NCBI GenBank assembly: GCA_949752795.1
Contig: OX457063.1
Span: forward strand, 69,587,783 to 69,651,782
Origin: Hyperoodon ampullatus
Lineage: Eukaryota > Chordata > Mammalia > Artiodactyla > Ziphiidae
Direction: 5' to 3'
DNA: 64,000 nt
Shown: positions 23,041 through 34,545 of the stretch, piece after piece
Numbering within the stretch: position 1 is the first letter of the stretch
Layout: each line of letters opens with the position of its first letter
Translations under genes and position numbers: made by a program
Notes under the pieces: generated by a model
What the model saw: only the letters and a program-made list of their open reading frames with translations
Told to the model about the DNA's origin: nothing
Database searches by the model: none

Positions 23041-25799
23041 GAACTTGTTTCCAGTGATGTTTGGTCCCCATTGTGTGTGAATCTCCTGAGACAGGACCTA
23101 GGAGCCCATCCCCCTGCCCTATCCCCTTAATTAGACTCACTACCCCAGCTGAAGGATGTACTAGTGAGCGACCCATAATCCTTTACATGGGCTGGCAAGC
23201 TTCAAAGATACTTCAGTCAACAGGGGAAACAGTCCTCCTGCCCCTTTATTTGCATTGCCTCCTTCCCCTGCAGTCACTGCCTTTGGATTTTGATATTATC
23301 CATTTTGCTAATGCCAACCATGGACAGAACCAAATATTGTCTTTTTATGTATTCAGCCTTAGTAGTGAAAAATATTCAGGTTCTAAGAAAATGATGAAGA
23401 ATAGTAGTGATTCTTTAAATTCATATTCTGGCTTCCAAAGCAAATAGAGTCTTTAGAGATAAGAATGTGTGAGTGCTTGTCTGTGAATGTTTTTATATAT
23501 CATTTACAGGACATAAACCTTATATTTATAAATGAGATATGTGGGTGGATGGGTCTAAAATGACCCATATCATATTAGCATGCGAAGCTAATATGATTCC
23601 CACATCTTTATCATTAGATCATTTTTTGAACATATCACATGCCAAATCTTTTCCACAATGGAAGCACTTACCATACAGTTATCAGTGACCCTTGTTATAA
23701 TAAAAGTCATATTATATCAAGCAACTGATTATACTGCAGGTCAAATTATGTCCTAAAATTATAATTGTATAGAATCAGTATTCATTAAAGCCAGTAAATC
23801 ATGAGATGAATGTTAAATTTGTTTTCTCTTAGATAAGGTAGAGTGCCTTTCTTATGCATAATAGGCACAAAAATACTTGCAGGATTGAGTTTTAACTATC
23901 TGGTGTCAGAATTGTGTATGGTTTAGCCATTTAGGGCATTGCGTGTGCTTAGTTGAAAAAAAAAGAGTTATCCTGCTAAATCTAATAGCTGGCTAATAGT
24001 AAAGAGGACTAAATTTTGACTTCTAATTCAGAGCTTTAACCAAAATCTCCCTCATTTCTATAATTTCTTGTGAATGATGGTGGGTGTTTAAGTTCTGGTT
24101 TCTCCTTGGACTGGCAATTGCATCTCAGAAAACAAACCATGTCACGTGGGAGAGGGGACCCGGACAGAGCTGGTCCTGTGGCTGCTCTTGGCTTGCACTG
24201 ACCTCAGGCTGTGGTGTTCATGTAGACAGGCCAGGAAGAGGATTATTCTAATAGCCATATGCAGGAGGCCAGGGCAGGAGCACGTTCCTGAGAAACTGCA
24301 TTCTTAGGGGTAGGTCAAAAGATATCCACTTATTTATCTGTTCAATCTGAGGGTGAAAAAAGTTAGTGTATATTGACCTTGTTTTTTTTAATGTAATGCC
24401 ACACAAAGGCCAGCATCTTTTGAATCTCTTCCTTTTCTCCTGTCTTTATGTGGTTTTTATTTTTCATATACATCATAGTGAAGAGTATATTCTTTAATCA
24501 TTTTAGCAAAATGTCAGTGGAATCTTTTGGGTTTAGAGAGGTTTGGGAGCCAGCTGTTCCTGATTAGGAAAAGTTGTCCTTACGATCTCAGATGCCTGTG
24601 CAGATAGGGTCTTGGTCAGTGAGAAATGCCCACTGAGCTGCCCGTGGCCGAGAGAGCACCATACCAGCTACGGGGATCCTAGGGAGTAGGGTCAAGGAAG
24701 AGTCTTTGCCCTCAAGAACATTGTTTTAAATGCTTTTATCCCATTTAGTAAGTGGGATTCCGTTCATCTCCTTAAGAAGGATGAAGGGATTATCCCTGTT
24801 TTCACAGGGGGGACTGGTGTAGGGTGATGGTGGGCTTCAATATCAGATATCAGTATCTATTTTGGCAGATAAAATAATGTGCATTAGAGTGCCAGACCCT
24901 TTGGGCTTGTATCACCGCTAGAGTGTAGCCAAGCATACTGCTGCAGTGTGGTACCAGATGCTAAAAGGATATTTAAAGACCACACATCTTAAGTATGTGG
25001 CACGATTGTTTTGCTCTCTACTTCTTGAGCCAACAAATCCATTGTGTCCTATTTGACTACCACTAATTAATTCAAATTTAGATTAAAAGAAAGTATCTTT
25101 TAGCTTTTGATAGATTTTAATGTATGATTACATTAATTTCTCATATTTCAATTAATATTCAGAATCCCAACCAGTGTGGTTTTCTATGTTTTCGCAAAGA
25201 CATCTTATGCCATGTATCTTATAACATCTGTAGTACATATTTTAGAAAAATAGCACTTCCAATTTAATGGTATCTGATGGTGGGAAGGATATTAATCGAA
25301 GACCTTGCTTTTGGTGGTTTTGGGGGTTTGGGCCTAAGCCTGACATCACTGAGCAAGCACATATATCACCTCAATGTATATGATGATAAATGAGTTTTAA
25401 TTACATAAATTCAGATAGTAAACTTGTACCAAGCATGGTTTGTAGCATGCCTTAAAATGTTGAGTATAGTGAGTAGTTGAAGACTAAACCTTTAGTCATC
25501 CATTATGCTCCTTGAATTCTTTTCCCTTAAAAAATTTTTTTTTTAAATAAAGGGATTTAGCATATCTAGTTGTGATGTTGAAACATCTCCTCATGAAAAT
25601 TTGTGGTCCTGAATTGAGGACCAGGGTGAGAACAAGGAGTCATCCATCTGTTTTTCCTTAGTGGCTAATTTAGCCACAAGGAAGGACAAATTACCATCTT
25701 CCCTAAATTGATGCTTTCTTACTTACCTGGCAGTATATATTTATGAGCGTTTGGTCTACCAGACAGAAAAAAGAATACGTTTGGAAGTAAAGATTGCTC

Positions 25800-26120
25800 T
25801 GCTGGTATTTGCATTAGTTCAGGGTCTTGTTTGCAAGAAGCAGAAACTGACTCTAGCATACAGAAGAAAGGGTTGATTGGAAGGATGTCAAGAAATGCAC
25901 AGAGCTGACAAGAAGCCTGGAGAAACAGGCCTAGAAAATGGGCAGGCATTCCTAAAATGTGGCTGGACTCTCAGGCTGTGACCTTGAAGCCTAGCCGCCG
26001 TAAACACTATTTGGGGTTCTGGTCATGCTTTTTCTTCTCTCTCAAATGACATGGGCCATAGCTTGCAATCTGCTGGGTCATAAAACTACACTTACTGGTT
26101 AAGGATCAACTGGCCCCATT
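25800..26120. repeat. Possible old interspersed repeat
   Basis: Phrases such as ttgcaagaagcagaaactga resemble an old mammalian repeat; the family is not resolved. Confidence 0.3.
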
Positions 26121-27164
26121 TTGGAGTTAGGAACACTATATTTAATCCAGTTTCCCTTAAGAACCTTGAGGTCTCCTACCTAGACCTTACTCTCTTCAAC
26201 TTTTCTTAGTCTTCTTACTTTTTTCTATTATATTCTTTGATATATCTGAGAAATTGCCTTTAAGAAAGTGTCCCCAAAAGTCTGCAAAAAAAAAAAAAAA
26301 AAGCTTGGAATCAAAGGGTACTGAGGCTGTGTAGACTCTGCAACAGAAGAGCTCACTGTGACACTAGTAATAAAACCCTCTGGGGACTTTGAGCTACCAG
26401 CTCCCCCAGGCAGCTGGGAGGTGCGCCTGGAATTCATCAGGATTCCAGATCGATTATAACTGTGTTCTCATCTGCTTCCAAAATGACAGCATCTGGCTTT
26501 AACAAATAAGCCTGAGGCCTGAGTTTGGTTATTAAAGGCCCAATGCCTTCCCACTTTCGACCTTTCAGCACAGATAGACGGAGCCTTGTGAAATGAGTCA
26601 CTCAAGGCCACCAGCTCCCTTGTACACAGCACTCTTGGCAGGAGCCATTGTTTTTTTCACGTATTGCTAGAAGGCTTCCTAAGTAAGCTGATGTGGTTTA
26701 GCTACTGGGCATCTGAAAGCACTTGTGCTACACATTATTACGTTGATTTAAGAAGGCCTGTCAAGTTTTATTTACAACGGGTCAAATTGGGCAGGAAGGA
26801 GAGCAGACATTTTGGGGTGCTTCCAGCATCCCTCAGAATTTAATCCCATCTAATCTAACCTCTCAAATATTTGAAGGGTGTAGGATGATAAATCCAGTGC
26901 AAGCCATCCAGATAACTCATTCAGTGGTAAAATTCTCAACATAGAGGGCAGGGTACTTAGTTTTTTCAGTCTCTTGAACTCTAAGCAATGTATTCTCTCA
27001 AATCTCAGACTTTGGGAGTGACAGTTCTAGAGCATGTGCGTATTTCACCTTATCAGGCCAGAATTAGATTGATCTAATTCACCTGGACTCTTCTCCGGCC
27101 AGTCCATCTTCCTAGGATTGGCAAGCAAAGTCACCATGATTATCTTTTGGACTGTGTATTCACT

Positions 27165-27690
27165 GTGGCAGTTATTACTTGTTCATAACAAATTACCCCA
27201 AACTTAGTTTTATTAGGCTATGGATTCATTGTGTCAGGAGGTCAGTCTGGGCATGGCATGGATGATTGTCTTTGCTCCGTTGCATCTAGGGTCTCATCAA
27301 GGAAGATCTGATTGACTAGGGGCAGGGATTCACTTGGAGGCTTCCTCACTCATGTGTCTAATTTCTGGGCTGTGATGACTTAAAGGCTGAGCTCAGTGGA
27401 GCCTGTTAACCAGAGTGCCTCCATGCAGGACTCCATGTGCCTGGAGCTTCTCGTAGCCTGACAGCTGGCTTCCAAGAGGGAGTGTCCAGGAAGGAGCAGC
27501 TGCAGAGCTTCAAAGAGACAGAAATCACAACATGTCTTCTGAACTAGTCTCTGAAGTCATCAGTGTCACTTCTGCATTCTGTTGGTTCAACTGAGTCACT
27601 AAGGCCAACCCAGATGCAAAGGGGAAGGCAGTGACTCTACTTCTTGATGGTGGAGTGTGAGGGTCACAGTGCAGAAGAACATGTAGGTAG
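27165..27690 (-). repeat. Old LTR-like interspersed repeat
   Basis: Begins cttgttcataacaaattacc and runs through gaagatctgattgactaggg to tctacttcttgatggtggag, the pattern of a common decayed mammalian LTR-type repeat. The family name is uncertain. Confidence 0.45.
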
Positions 27691-28174
27691 GAGGGACTCC
27701 TGTGGTCATCTTTTGAAAATATTGATACAGTTCACCTCAATGACTTTTTGAGAATTTATCAATTTATCTCTAGCTGTTCCTCTTCTGTTTCCTCTCTCTT
27801 CTTCACCCAGCGTAATACTTGGTTTCTCTTCCAGACTGAAAACTGTATAAACTTTTTCATTGGTGATAGAAAGGATGGTTACTACTTTGAAGCAGTGTAC
27901 AATGGGCAAACAATATTTTGAGAGACTTTTCAGAGGAGAAAGGAGCCATTTATATAGGATTTATGAGGCCCTGGTAATGAACTAGTTACTTCTTTATCAT
28001 CTGTGTCTTTATCATGTAGTAAGGAAGTGAAGGCTGGTATCCTTCTGATCATCAAGGGATGAGTGATGCTAACTTACTGGAAAAAGTTATCATGAATATT
28101 TGAGTGCCCCTATGTGTCAGAAACATTGATAAACACTGGAAATAAGAAATATGACCCTTAAGAATTCTACCCTT

Positions 28175-28389
28175 GGGCTTCCCTGGTGGCACAGTGGTTG
28201 AGAGTCTGCCTGCTGATGCAGGGGACACGGGTTCGTGCCCTGGTCCGGGAAGATCCCACATGCCACAGAGCAGCTGGGCCCACGAGCCATGGCCGCTGAG
28301 CCTGCGTGTCCGGAGCCTGTGCTCCGCAATGGGAGAGGCCACAACAGTGAGAGGCCCGCGTACCGCAAAAAAAAAAAAAAAAAAAAAAT
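28175..28389 (+). mobile_element. Cetacean tRNA-derived SINE
   Basis: Forward copy with long poly(A). Exact 14-bp target-site duplication agaattctaccctt (28161-28174, 28390-28403). Confidence 0.95.
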
Positions 28390-28624
28390 AGAATTCTACC
28401 CTTAAGAAGGACCATCCCAATCTAGTTAAGGAGACAAATATTTCTATAGTTAATCTACTAGGCTGTATGAAGGTAATGCCAGGCTGTACGTTTCTCCTTT
28501 ACAAAGAGGAGAAACAGCTAACCAAGAGGAGGAGTGGGAAGGAGGGGCAGATATGGGGTCTGAGTTTTCAGGGGAGGCATCCTATAGGAAAGGGTGCCTG
28601 AGTTTAGGATGAATAAGAATTAAC

Positions 28625-29010
28625 CAGGTATATTCGTTTCTTATCACTGCTGTAACAAATTGCCGCAAGCTTTAGTGGCTTAAAACAACACACGTTTATT
28701 ATTTTACAGTTCTGTTTGTCATATGTGTATAAAATAAGTCTACAGGTGATATTCTTCTGGGAACCCATTTCCTTGCCCTTTCAAGTTTCCAGAAGTTGCT
28801 TACATTCCTTGGCTCATGGCCCCTTCCCTGACTCTCATCCTCTGGCCTCCTTCCTTTAATGACCATCGTGATTATATCGGGCCCACCCAGAGAATCCAGG
28901 ATAATCTCTCTATGTCGAAGTCCTTAACTTAATCATATCTGCAAAGTGCCTTTTACATTTAAGGTAAATATTCACAGGTAACAGGGTTTAGGACATAGAT
29001 GTCTTTGTTT
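28625..29010 (-). mobile_element. MLT1-type MaLR solo LTR, degraded
   Basis: Plus strand reads cactgctgtaacaaattgcc, agtggcttaaaacaacacac, ccttggctcatggccccttc, gggcccacccagagaatcca and attcacaggtaacagggttt: a reversed MLT1-class LTR. Inactive relic with no viral genes. Confidence 0.75.
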
Positions 29011-29466
29011 ACCTTGTATCTCCAGTCTTAAAGAAGGGATGTGTGGGAAGAGAACAGGTGGGATAAGAAGTTAGGGGCAGGTCACGAAATACCCCATTAC
29101 TTATCCCAGAGTCTTTATATGGCCCAATGGCCTAATGGTCACAAGGGGCAGTGGCAGGAAAGGTATTCCTCAGTCTTCTCCAAGCATTGGCTGTTTAGAT
29201 TAACTCTCTCAGTTAGTAAAGAAATGGCTGTTCCATTTTGCTGCAAAAGTCTGTTGGGTGGGCCCACGTGAGGTCACTTTGCCAGGGCAGGCTGTGGTTT
29301 GGGTCTGAGGTTTCTTTCAGACATTTTGCCCTTCATATTTCTCACTCCTTGGGCCTCTTTCTCCACTGACAGTCGTCTGCTCCCTCAGCCGCTGTAGTCA
29401 TTCACTTCTAGCATCTTCAGGACTTTCCTTTGATGTGGGCCCGGGAAAGCCTCTTTTTTTTTTTTT

Positions 29467-29482
29467 AAAGGAAATACAGGAG
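29467..29482. repeat. Target-site duplication, left copy
   Basis: aaaggaaatacaggag, exactly repeated at 31281-31296. It follows a T-run (tttttt/aaag), as expected of an L1 endonuclease site. Confidence 0.92.
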
Positions 29483-31280
29483 ATCAGGGCCCACTACAAA
29501 ACTGTGCACCTCCGCCAGCTCCACAGATGCAAAGTCCCGGGCTGCAGCACCATGTTATGGTCTGTTTGCAGTTGAAACAGACACAGCCAGAATCCCAGCC
29601 TGCACAGAAGCCTAGCCTCCTCTCCAAGTCACCTCCAGTAACAAGATGGGGGACCACGTTTGCTCAGATAAGCATTTGTCATAATTCAGGAATAAGGTAT
29701 TTCAAAGAAAAGTTTCTAACTGTTTAATTACCATTTGGGGCAAGCGAGGCAAAGAATATTTGAGTTGACTTCATAGTCTTCTACAGCAGGATGAGCAGAA
29801 GACAAGCCTTGTGAGAAGTTGCCATTGGGGTGGCATTTCCTATTATTTTTCTTAGCCCAGGAGGTTTTTCACTGACATAACAAAAACTTGCAGAAGCGTG
29901 GTTTCCCGCAGATTTATTTACACATTCCCTGGGAGAGCTCCAGGTCTACAGGTTGACAGCAGGGGCCCAGGACCTGGGGGCAGCTTGAAGTGAGGCTTTG
30001 TAGTATTAAGGGTCAGTTGAGTGTCCTGGGACACAGACTGTCACCACGGGTGATACCAGGAGCCAGTCCCAAAGATCACATTTTTGAGTTCCTGCTTTAA
30101 TGAGTCTGAAATCCAAACTGGAGTTTGGGAAAATGACTATTTGAGACTGTCCCTCCATTTATATTGGAGAATTGCTTTTTCTTCCCCCTAAAGGTCTCAT
30201 GTGTTACTCCAGGGAGTTCTCACAGGAAGCGGGTTGGCCTCTAATATGTAGGAACATGGATGTTAACCCAGGATGTTAGTTCTTGCTCTGTAACATGCGT
30301 TCAAGAAGCTAGGAGGAAATACTTCATGGACTTAAAAATAGCGGTCTTCAATTTAATTTAAAATAAGTTTGCTAATATTTAATTTGTGTTTATGTTATGT
30401 GAGTGTTTGGGGTGAGTGCAGGCATGTCACAGTGTGACCTCTGGGTCTCTGCTCAAAAGCAGAACGAGTGACAACCTAAACTGCAAAACCACTGCCCGTT
30501 TTCGTTTGGTGACCTTCGGCGTCTGTTCATTTAGATCCCTGTGGAACAAATGCAGGCATGATTCTGACAGGATCACTTGTATATATTCGGCCAAAGTGTT
30601 TAGAAAATGTGTTTCTGATGGTTGTGCATTTTCATCATCATTGAATCCCTCAGTCTTCACCCGTTTATAAATGTGCAAGGTTAGGATGAACTTTTGAATT
30701 TACATGGTAGAAAGAAAAGTAGGACATTGTCATATTTAATATTAATATTAAGTCTTAATGTCTTAATATTTAACTTATTCTGAAATATATTCTGTACCAT
30801 TATACATGTTTGCTGTTATAGAAAAGAAGCATAATAGGTCCTGTGAAAGCAGACCATTCTCCTGAAATTCAGCATTTACAATACCCTAAAAGCCCATGGT
30901 TGGGAAAAAGAAATGGATTTTGTATTAAAACTTCAAGTTAATCACCTTTTTAAACTCATGGTTGGTTTGAGTAATGAAAAACATCCTTAAAGAGAATTGG
31001 GGAGTTATAAGAGATACTATTCTTCTGACCCAAAGGTGAAAAAAGCCAATAACCTGTTACTGATTATTTCAACATTAAAAAAAAATATAAATGTGACAAC
31101 TTAAAACTTGTCTCTGCTTAAAGTGAGGTGTATCTTACAACTGTTTTGTTACCCAGCTGTTTAATATTCCAGTGTCCCCAAAGTGGAAAAATTTGTATAC
31201 AAATGAGTTTTCTATGATTTAATAAAAATACGTGACACAGTTTTTGTTTAAAACGGCAAAAAAAAAATAATAATAATAAT
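29480..31280 (+). pseudogene. 5'-truncated processed pseudogene of a basonuclin mRNA
   Basis: Retroposed mRNA 3' end. The first frame (29480-29641) reads as the C-terminal zinc finger of basonuclin: [20 protein letters not shown], then STMLWSVCS, stop, NRHSQNPSLHRSLASSPSHL, Q and the natural-type stop TAA at 29639-29641. The in-frame TGA at 29573-29575 stands where the family has Arg (CGA to TGA). The preceding LWSVC replaces what I recall as FSSVR. About 1.6 kb of 3' UTR follows, with AATAAA at 31221-31226 and an A-rich tail 31258-31280. Exact 16-bp target-site duplications flank it. BNC1 is likelier than BNC2 because, from memory, its 3' UTR is about this length and BNC2's is far longer. 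It is not able to make a protein. Confidence 0.85.
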
Positions 31281-31296
31281 AAAGGAAATACAGGAG
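31281..31296. repeat. Target-site duplication, right copy
   Basis: aaaggaaatacaggag directly after the A-rich tail; exact match to 29467-29482. Confidence 0.92.
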
Positions 31297-31370
31297 GTAA
31301 TCGTACCTGGGGCAGATTATCACGCTATCTGGTGAGCATTTGTAAAAATGCTTTGCTTCTCAACCTGACT

Positions 31371-31709
31371 TTTTTTTTTTTTTTTTAAGATTTAATTTTA
31401 TTTATCTTTGGCTGCGTTGAGTCTCTGCTGCTCCACGCGGGCTTTCTCTAGTTGCGGCGAGTGGGGGCTATTCTTTGTTGCAGTGCGTGGGCTTCTCATT
31501 GCGGTGGCTTCTCTTGTTGTGGAGCATGGGCTCTAGAGCACAGGCTTCGGTAGTTGTGGCTCGCAGGCTCTAGAGCACAGACCCAGTAGTTGTGGTTCAG
31601 GGGCTTAGTTGCTCCGCGGCATGTGGGATCTTCCCGGACCAGGGCTTGAACCCGTATCCCCTGCATTGGCAGGTGGATTCTCAATCACTGTGCCCCCAGG
31701 GAAGCCCCT
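31371..31709 (-). mobile_element. tRNA-derived SINE, ~340-bp form
   Basis: Reverse copy with extra internal tagttgtggctcgcaggctc-type repeats. Target-site duplication aacctgacttt (31362 and 31711). Confidence 0.9.
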
Positions 31710-31809
31710 TAACCTGACTTTAATTAGGCCCTCTTCTCTCTCCACAAGCCTGAGTGCAGTTTTGCAGAAGAGGGAGCTTCCCCTTCCATTTCATTTGTAG
31801 CAGCCACTC

Positions 31810-32555
31810 TTTTTTTTTTTTTTTTTAAACAGAGTGTTACCTCCTTGTTTTTATTAATGTAAAAATGCCATTTCTAAAACCTGTGCCCTCTGCCAACTGT
31901 AAAACAGTTGGCCTATGTGCCCTGATGTCATATTCTAGGACGATAGCAACGAAAGATCTAGAGAGAAGGCAGCGAGAGCTGTGTGTTACTCTTAAGGCCC
32001 CAGAGAACCTGAAGCAGAGGCTGGCACAGGGCCCTCCACGTGGAGCTTTCACTTGGGAGGTGTTTCTTTGACACTTAGGTGATGCTCTGGTTGCGGGTAC
32101 ATAAGGATGGTATAAAGCACTCTGCCGTGAGTTGGTATGAGAATTGGGGTCAAAACTCTTCCAGCTTTGGTAATATCATCACCAGAAACCACTGGAATGA
32201 GAGTTTCAGTTCCCGGTCAGGATATTTTTGCCATTCTGGCATTTTATTTCTGCAGAGTAAGGCTAATGGATCTTTAACTGTAGGATTAACCTTGGTTTCT
32301 TTTTCAATGAGAAAGAACTGCCTCCTTATTCTCTGTCTCCCTCACTCCACCCTGACTTGCATAGTAAGGATATATGTTTTTTAAGTCTGTATCTTGGGAC
32401 TTAAGTATACTTTAGTATTCTACATTTGTTCTAGCTGTTTTCTAAGTCATTTTAAATAAGTGGAAATAGAAAGAATTGTTTTTAAATGTCAGTAGGTTAT
32501 AGGTTATTATTATATTGTTGCAGGTTATTTCAGTTGTTATTAAGCCCAGTCTAAG
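31810..32555 (-). pseudogene. Possible retroposed mRNA 3' end, source unknown
   Basis: Poly(T) 31810-31826 is followed 23 bp on by TTTATT (31850-31855, AATAAA on the minus strand), the spacing of a cleaved, polyadenylated mRNA copied in reverse. A possible direct repeat is agcagccact (about 31800) against agcagcgact (about 32555), with one mismatch, so the right limit is a guess. No protein is recognised. Confidence 0.35.
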
Positions 32556-33614
32556 CAGCGACTAAGCCAAGGCACAGGACCACATCCACCATCTTACTAA
32601 ATAAGCTTCTAGTTTCAAATAGAGCTGTTAAAATAGTTATGAAAGTGCTTGTGCTAGATATGTTAACTAGAGAAATGATAAGACAAATCATATGTATATC
32701 ATATGTATGCATCTATGTGTATATATATGTACATACATGTATTATGAGTAACAGTAGAAAGATGTATTTATGTGTAGTAATGCCCTAAAGGGAAACCAGT
32801 GAAAGGGTTTGGAGTGGCAGTGTTGCTTCTAATTTGTATGTGTGTTTATTTCTATTGCTTGTAATGTTTGGGAAGTAGCACTTTGCCTAGTGTGGCTAAA
32901 TGTTCCTATTGTGCAGGGTGAGATTTTCCCTTCCAGGGACATTTCATTTGACTTGCTTTCTCTTGTACTTTCTAAAGATGTTCAGTTATCTTTTGTGTAA
33001 CATCTCTCCAAAAATAAAGGCACTGATCATTACCACTTCTTTTCAGAACTAATAAAGCCAGAATTCTTTGGAAGTTCTAGGGAGTTGTTGAGCAAATATA
33101 TTTGTTACCAGGGAAAAAGCACTGTTATAAGATCAGGAGAGTTTGACCGAAAATAAAAGGCATGATTTTTGTCCCACAAAACTACCATTGCCTTGAAAAA
33201 GACAGGACTGACTTTAATAGGTATTTAGTTAAGGACCAAATGTGTGCTAAAGTTAACAATTCAAAACTTTTAGAATCGTGTTTATGTGTGTTTTTATTCC
33301 CTATTATAATTTAAGCTAAAGTTTTAGTTGCTTTTGCCAATGAATATGCTTATTGAGCTTGATTCCCTGTATGAGTCAAGTTAAAATTTCATTTGAAATT
33401 TAAATACTTGTAAAACATAAACATGTTTTTTATTTATTTGGGCTCCATAGTCAATACAGAAGGGTTTTGTTTAGTTTCTTTTAAACTAGCAAACAATCAT
33501 CTTCAGAAAGAAAACACGAGCAGCGTTCATGAAACTGTTGCATTTTATTCCACATTATAAACATTAGCTAGCATATTTGATAAATGTATTAAAAAGGCAT
33601 ATGCATATATAGAA

Positions 33615-33830
33615 AGAGTAAGGCTACCATTTATTGTTTGCTGAGTGCCGACAGGCTAGCACATATTACTTTAATTATAAGCTCTACCCTATGAAGCAGG
33701 AATAAGGAAAGAGAGGTTCAGAGTAAATAGGCCTACTGACATACTTTAGTAACTGGCAGATTTGGAGTTTTTACCCAGATCCATTGAACTCCAAGGCTCT
33801 GTACTTGGTGTCAGTGTTACATAACATATT
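33615..33830 (+). repeat. MIR element
   Basis: ctaccatttattgtttgctg, ccctatgaagcaggaataag, gaggttcagagtaaatagg, then aactggcagatttggagttt: diverged MIR. Confidence 0.7.
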
Positions 33831-34233
33831 ATCACTTATCAAACACCTTCTACACAAGTTCATACACACCCTCGATCTTCTACTAAAAGGCAAACAAAAC
33901 GTTACTGACTGGGTAGATTATTGGACTGTTTGAAGTTATTAGTAAAAGCCAGGACAAACTGGGCTGTTTGTGTGGGGCCCAAAGAGAGAGGATCGGTCTT
34001 GAGCACCGTTACAAAGGAAGAGACTTGATTTGGTTGGTGGAGGCGACTCTGGGAACAGAGAAAGAGATGGGCATGAAGTCTGTCCTAGGGGCAGTATATG
34101 TCAAAATAAATGTGCTAGCGACAAGAAAAAGTATTTGACTGGGGCCCATGTTACAAAATAAAGCCCGACAGGAGGCAAGCACGATTAAGGTTCTGATGAA
34201 GAGTGGAGATTCAGAAAATCTTCACTGTGATTT

Positions 34234-34357
34234 TTTTTTTTTAATTTTTGACCGTGCTGTGCGGCATGCAGCATCCTAATTCCCCGACCAGGCATTGAAC
34301 CCGTGTCCCCTGCATTGGGAGTGCAGAGTCTTAACCACTGGATCACCAGAGAAGTCC
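34234..34357 (-). mobile_element. Short tRNA-derived SINE
   Basis: Reverse copy of the short form; exact 14-bp target-site duplication cttcactgtgattt (34220-34233, 34358-34371). Confidence 0.92.
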
Positions 34358-34439
34358 CTTCACTGTGATTTAAAAAGAAAAAAAAAGAATCTCAAATGGA
34401 CGACAGATAAAAGTAGGAGGGAAAAGAAAAATGATAAGG

Positions 34440-34545
34440 GAAGCAACTAATACTTATGTAGTACTTTACAGTTTATAAAGTGCTTTTATATCTACTCCAT
34501 GTGATTCTGTGGAAACCTGAGAAGGGCATTTTATGTAATTCTGAT
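34440..34545 (+). repeat. MIR-family fragment
   Basis: agtactttacagtttataaa and gtgcttttatatctactcca, a MIR-class signature. Confidence 0.5.

Noticed and set aside
23061..23447. 128-codon open frame
   Set aside because: Overlaps the end of a MIR, low-complexity composition, no family recognised.
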